DNA from: Tethya wilhelma | Taxonomy: Eukaryota > Porifera > Demospongiae > Tethyida > Tethyidae | DNA length: 64,000 nucleotides | NCBI GenBank assembly: GCA_964030475.1 | Contig: CAXIPT010000028.1 | Span: 124,001-188,000, forward strand | Direction: 5' to 3' | Part shown: in pieces, positions 62,310 through 64,000 of the stretch | How positions within the stretch are numbered: position 1 is the first letter of the stretch | How the letters are laid out: each line of letters opens with the position of its first letter | The notes under the pieces: generated by a model | The model's input: the letters and a program-made list of their open reading frames with translations, nothing else | What the model was told of the DNA's origin: nothing | Databases searched by the model: none | Program-made: the position numbers and the translations under genes

Positions 62310-64000
62310 GTCTCTGCCTACAATTCAACATGACATCAAAACTGCAGCAAAACAGAATGGTTCACCTCTAGATGTAAAGGTAAGACACAGTGCAGCTCGT
62401 TTCTGTTTTCATTTCACTAGTCAACACGATGTTACGGTACTCTTATGGACTATCTGTTATTCTTTCCCCCCACTCTCCCATCCAGCACCAAGTCCTTTCT
62501 CCACTTGTGGATGGCCTCAGCTCTTCATCTCTCTCTACCGTCTCCTCATGCTGTGTAGTACTGACATCAGCAGTGTCCCCACATCACAGATGGGTGGACT
62601 CACGCTCCCTCTTGGCACTGCTCATCACCCAGGCAGCGACGGCCCACTACTATGCTCTCGTGGTGGATGCAATAGGAAGGATACTGGTGGAGAAGATGGA
62701 GGCCTCACCAACTGGAGAGCAGAGCTATCAATGTCCATACTCACTTCGGTACTAGCTAATATTGTGCTGTGACAAAATTGTTATGTTTTTCATTATTTTT
62801 TTAATGTTTATTCAAAATTTACTAGGACAAATGTGCATCCATTTATATCAGTTCTGAATTCTCGTCCTGAAAGTGGTCTTTGTGTTGTTGATAAGTGTTG
62901 TGCCATCCTCCGCGAGAAGCGTTTTAAGTGAGCAGTTACAGACACCACAGTACTATTAATTTATCTTAGCTACATTGTGTGTTTGCCTGCGTATAGTCCT
63001 ACAGTGGTGAAGTTATTGGAGCCATTTGTGAAGTATGTTCTGCTGTCTCCATCACCCCCTACCTCTGAGATGGTGATGGTTGGGAGTTACCTTCAATCAC
63101 AGCTAGTGCCCCTGGTGAGGACATTCCTCACCAGCCCAGACCACACCACTGAGAGACAGTGGGCTGTGTCACTGGTCAACCTCCTGCTGAAGCTAGTGCC
63201 ACTGCAGCCAGTGAAAACTGATCCACAGTTGTTGAGTGTTGTCAACCTGGTGAAACTGCTGGTTGATTTACAAGTGGAGGTGAACAGCGCTAGCATTGAC
63301 CTTGGAATGGGTGTGTATGTGTGTATGTGTCACTATGGTTAGAGTGCAGCTGGATATGTATGCTGGTTCTCTTCACTTTCAGATTTGATTGGTGTCTGCC
63401 TGTCATTGGCCTGTGAGCTAATGAATAGGGGTCTTCCCATCACAATACTTGCCGAATGTATAGCCCGATTGGTTTCCATTAAGAATACAGTGAGTATCTA
63501 TCCATGAAAAGATTTGTAATATTTCAATGTGTATCTCTTTGTAGCTAACAGTTCACCACTTCCTAGCCATCAGCTGGCTCCTTCTAAACCATCTTCTCAA
63601 TCCCTCTGTCGTGGAGGTTCTCTTGAGACTGTGTGAGTCTTTGGAGGAGCATTCTCTTTCACCACTTCTCAGTTTTCCTCTCGTACAACTGCTCTCGCAG
63701 CCAACAAGCCCTCTCTCTTTGTTTGGGTCACATGATGTGATCTTGGCAAACCAAACAAGAGCAGCCTCATTGTTAAAGTTATGTTTGAATATGTCTCCAG
63801 TGAGTGGAAAAATTGAGATGACTGCTCCCAGCTGTTCAGGACGGTACTCCCTTTTGGTATCAACTGCTCAAGAGTATGCTTCAATCATTGATAGTTCAGA
63901 GAAAGTTATTTTGTGGCTTACTAACTTTAAGAAAGACAGCATTGGGTCTAAATTGCTGTCAGGAGTGAATGATCATCTGGTTGTGGTACTTGCAGCAGTA
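62310..64000 (+). CDS. Alpha-helical repeat protein, N-terminal part (runs off window)
   Basis: Consistent exons: about 62314-62379 (TIQHDIKTAAKQNGSPLDVK), 62490-62750 (HQVLSPLVDGLSSSSLSTVS, ALLITQAATAHYYALVVDAI), 62825-62929 (HPFISVLNSRPESGLCVVDK, CCAILREKRF), 62998-63310 (TVVKLLEPFVKYVLLSPSPP, RQWAVSLVNLLLKLVPLQPV, LLSVVNLVKLLVDLQVEVNS), 63383-63489 (LIGVCLSLACELMNRGLPIT) and from 63545 (FLAISWLLLNHLLNPSVVEV). Everything reads as amphipathic helices in HEAT/ARM style. The composition and the C-terminal KVILWLTNFKKDS are vaguely like the beta subunit of adaptor complex AP-5, but this is a weak guess and no symbol is given. The true start is not settled: MPPAMPHGEAVR at 62165, beside the transposon, could be a first exon. 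Rest of the gene lies beyond the window. Confidence 0.5.

Overview
The window looks like genomic DNA of an early-branching animal, most likely a demosponge (inference). Genes have many short exons, introns mostly of 50-150 bases with GT..AG borders, and metazoan families (Sox, microcephalin, EGF-repeat and Ig-type single-pass receptors, class C GPCRs). CA/GT, CT and GA microsatellites are abundant, and most carry one to four N, so they are assembly joins.

Layout. 1-3304 (+): C-terminal part of the Elongator subunit ELP3. 3554-7166 (-): three tandem paralogues of a secreted tryptophan/cysteine-rich protein, the middle one broken. 7451-8743: DNA transposon with 42-base inverted ends and a 7-base target duplication. 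8848-12415 (+): receptor with calcium-binding EGF modules, one membrane segment and a long tail. 13388-28407: cluster of three GABA-B-like class C receptors (one -, two +) with a small membrane protein gene between them; the first contains an assembly duplication and the third ends at a gap before its 7TM domain. 29029-31890 (-): Ig-like membrane receptor. 32291-36274 (+): microcephalin (MCPH1). 36275-40874: long gene-free stretch. 40875-42839 (-): single-exon Sox factor. 43580-45268 (-): Nudix diphosphoinositol phosphatase. 46537-50622 (+): RSPH10B-like radial spoke protein with MORN repeats and a second assembly duplication. 50913-51479 (+): two unassigned exons. 51750-53781 (-): SLC18B1-like transporter cut at a gap. 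54140-57968 (-): unrecognised multi-pass membrane protein. 58211-61439 (-): glutaredoxin-DEP-DUF547 protein. 62310-64000 (+): start of a helical-repeat protein that runs off the end.

The genes do not form one pathway. The local themes are receptors and secreted proteins between 3.5 and 32 kb (many lineage-specific duplicates) and housekeeping or ciliary genes elsewhere. Several non-autonomous DNA transposons with clear inverted ends sit in introns and intergenic DNA, one nested in another. CA repeats fill or border the 3' splice sites of at least five introns. Two near-identical kilobase-scale duplications abut an N and are best read as both haplotypes placed side by side.
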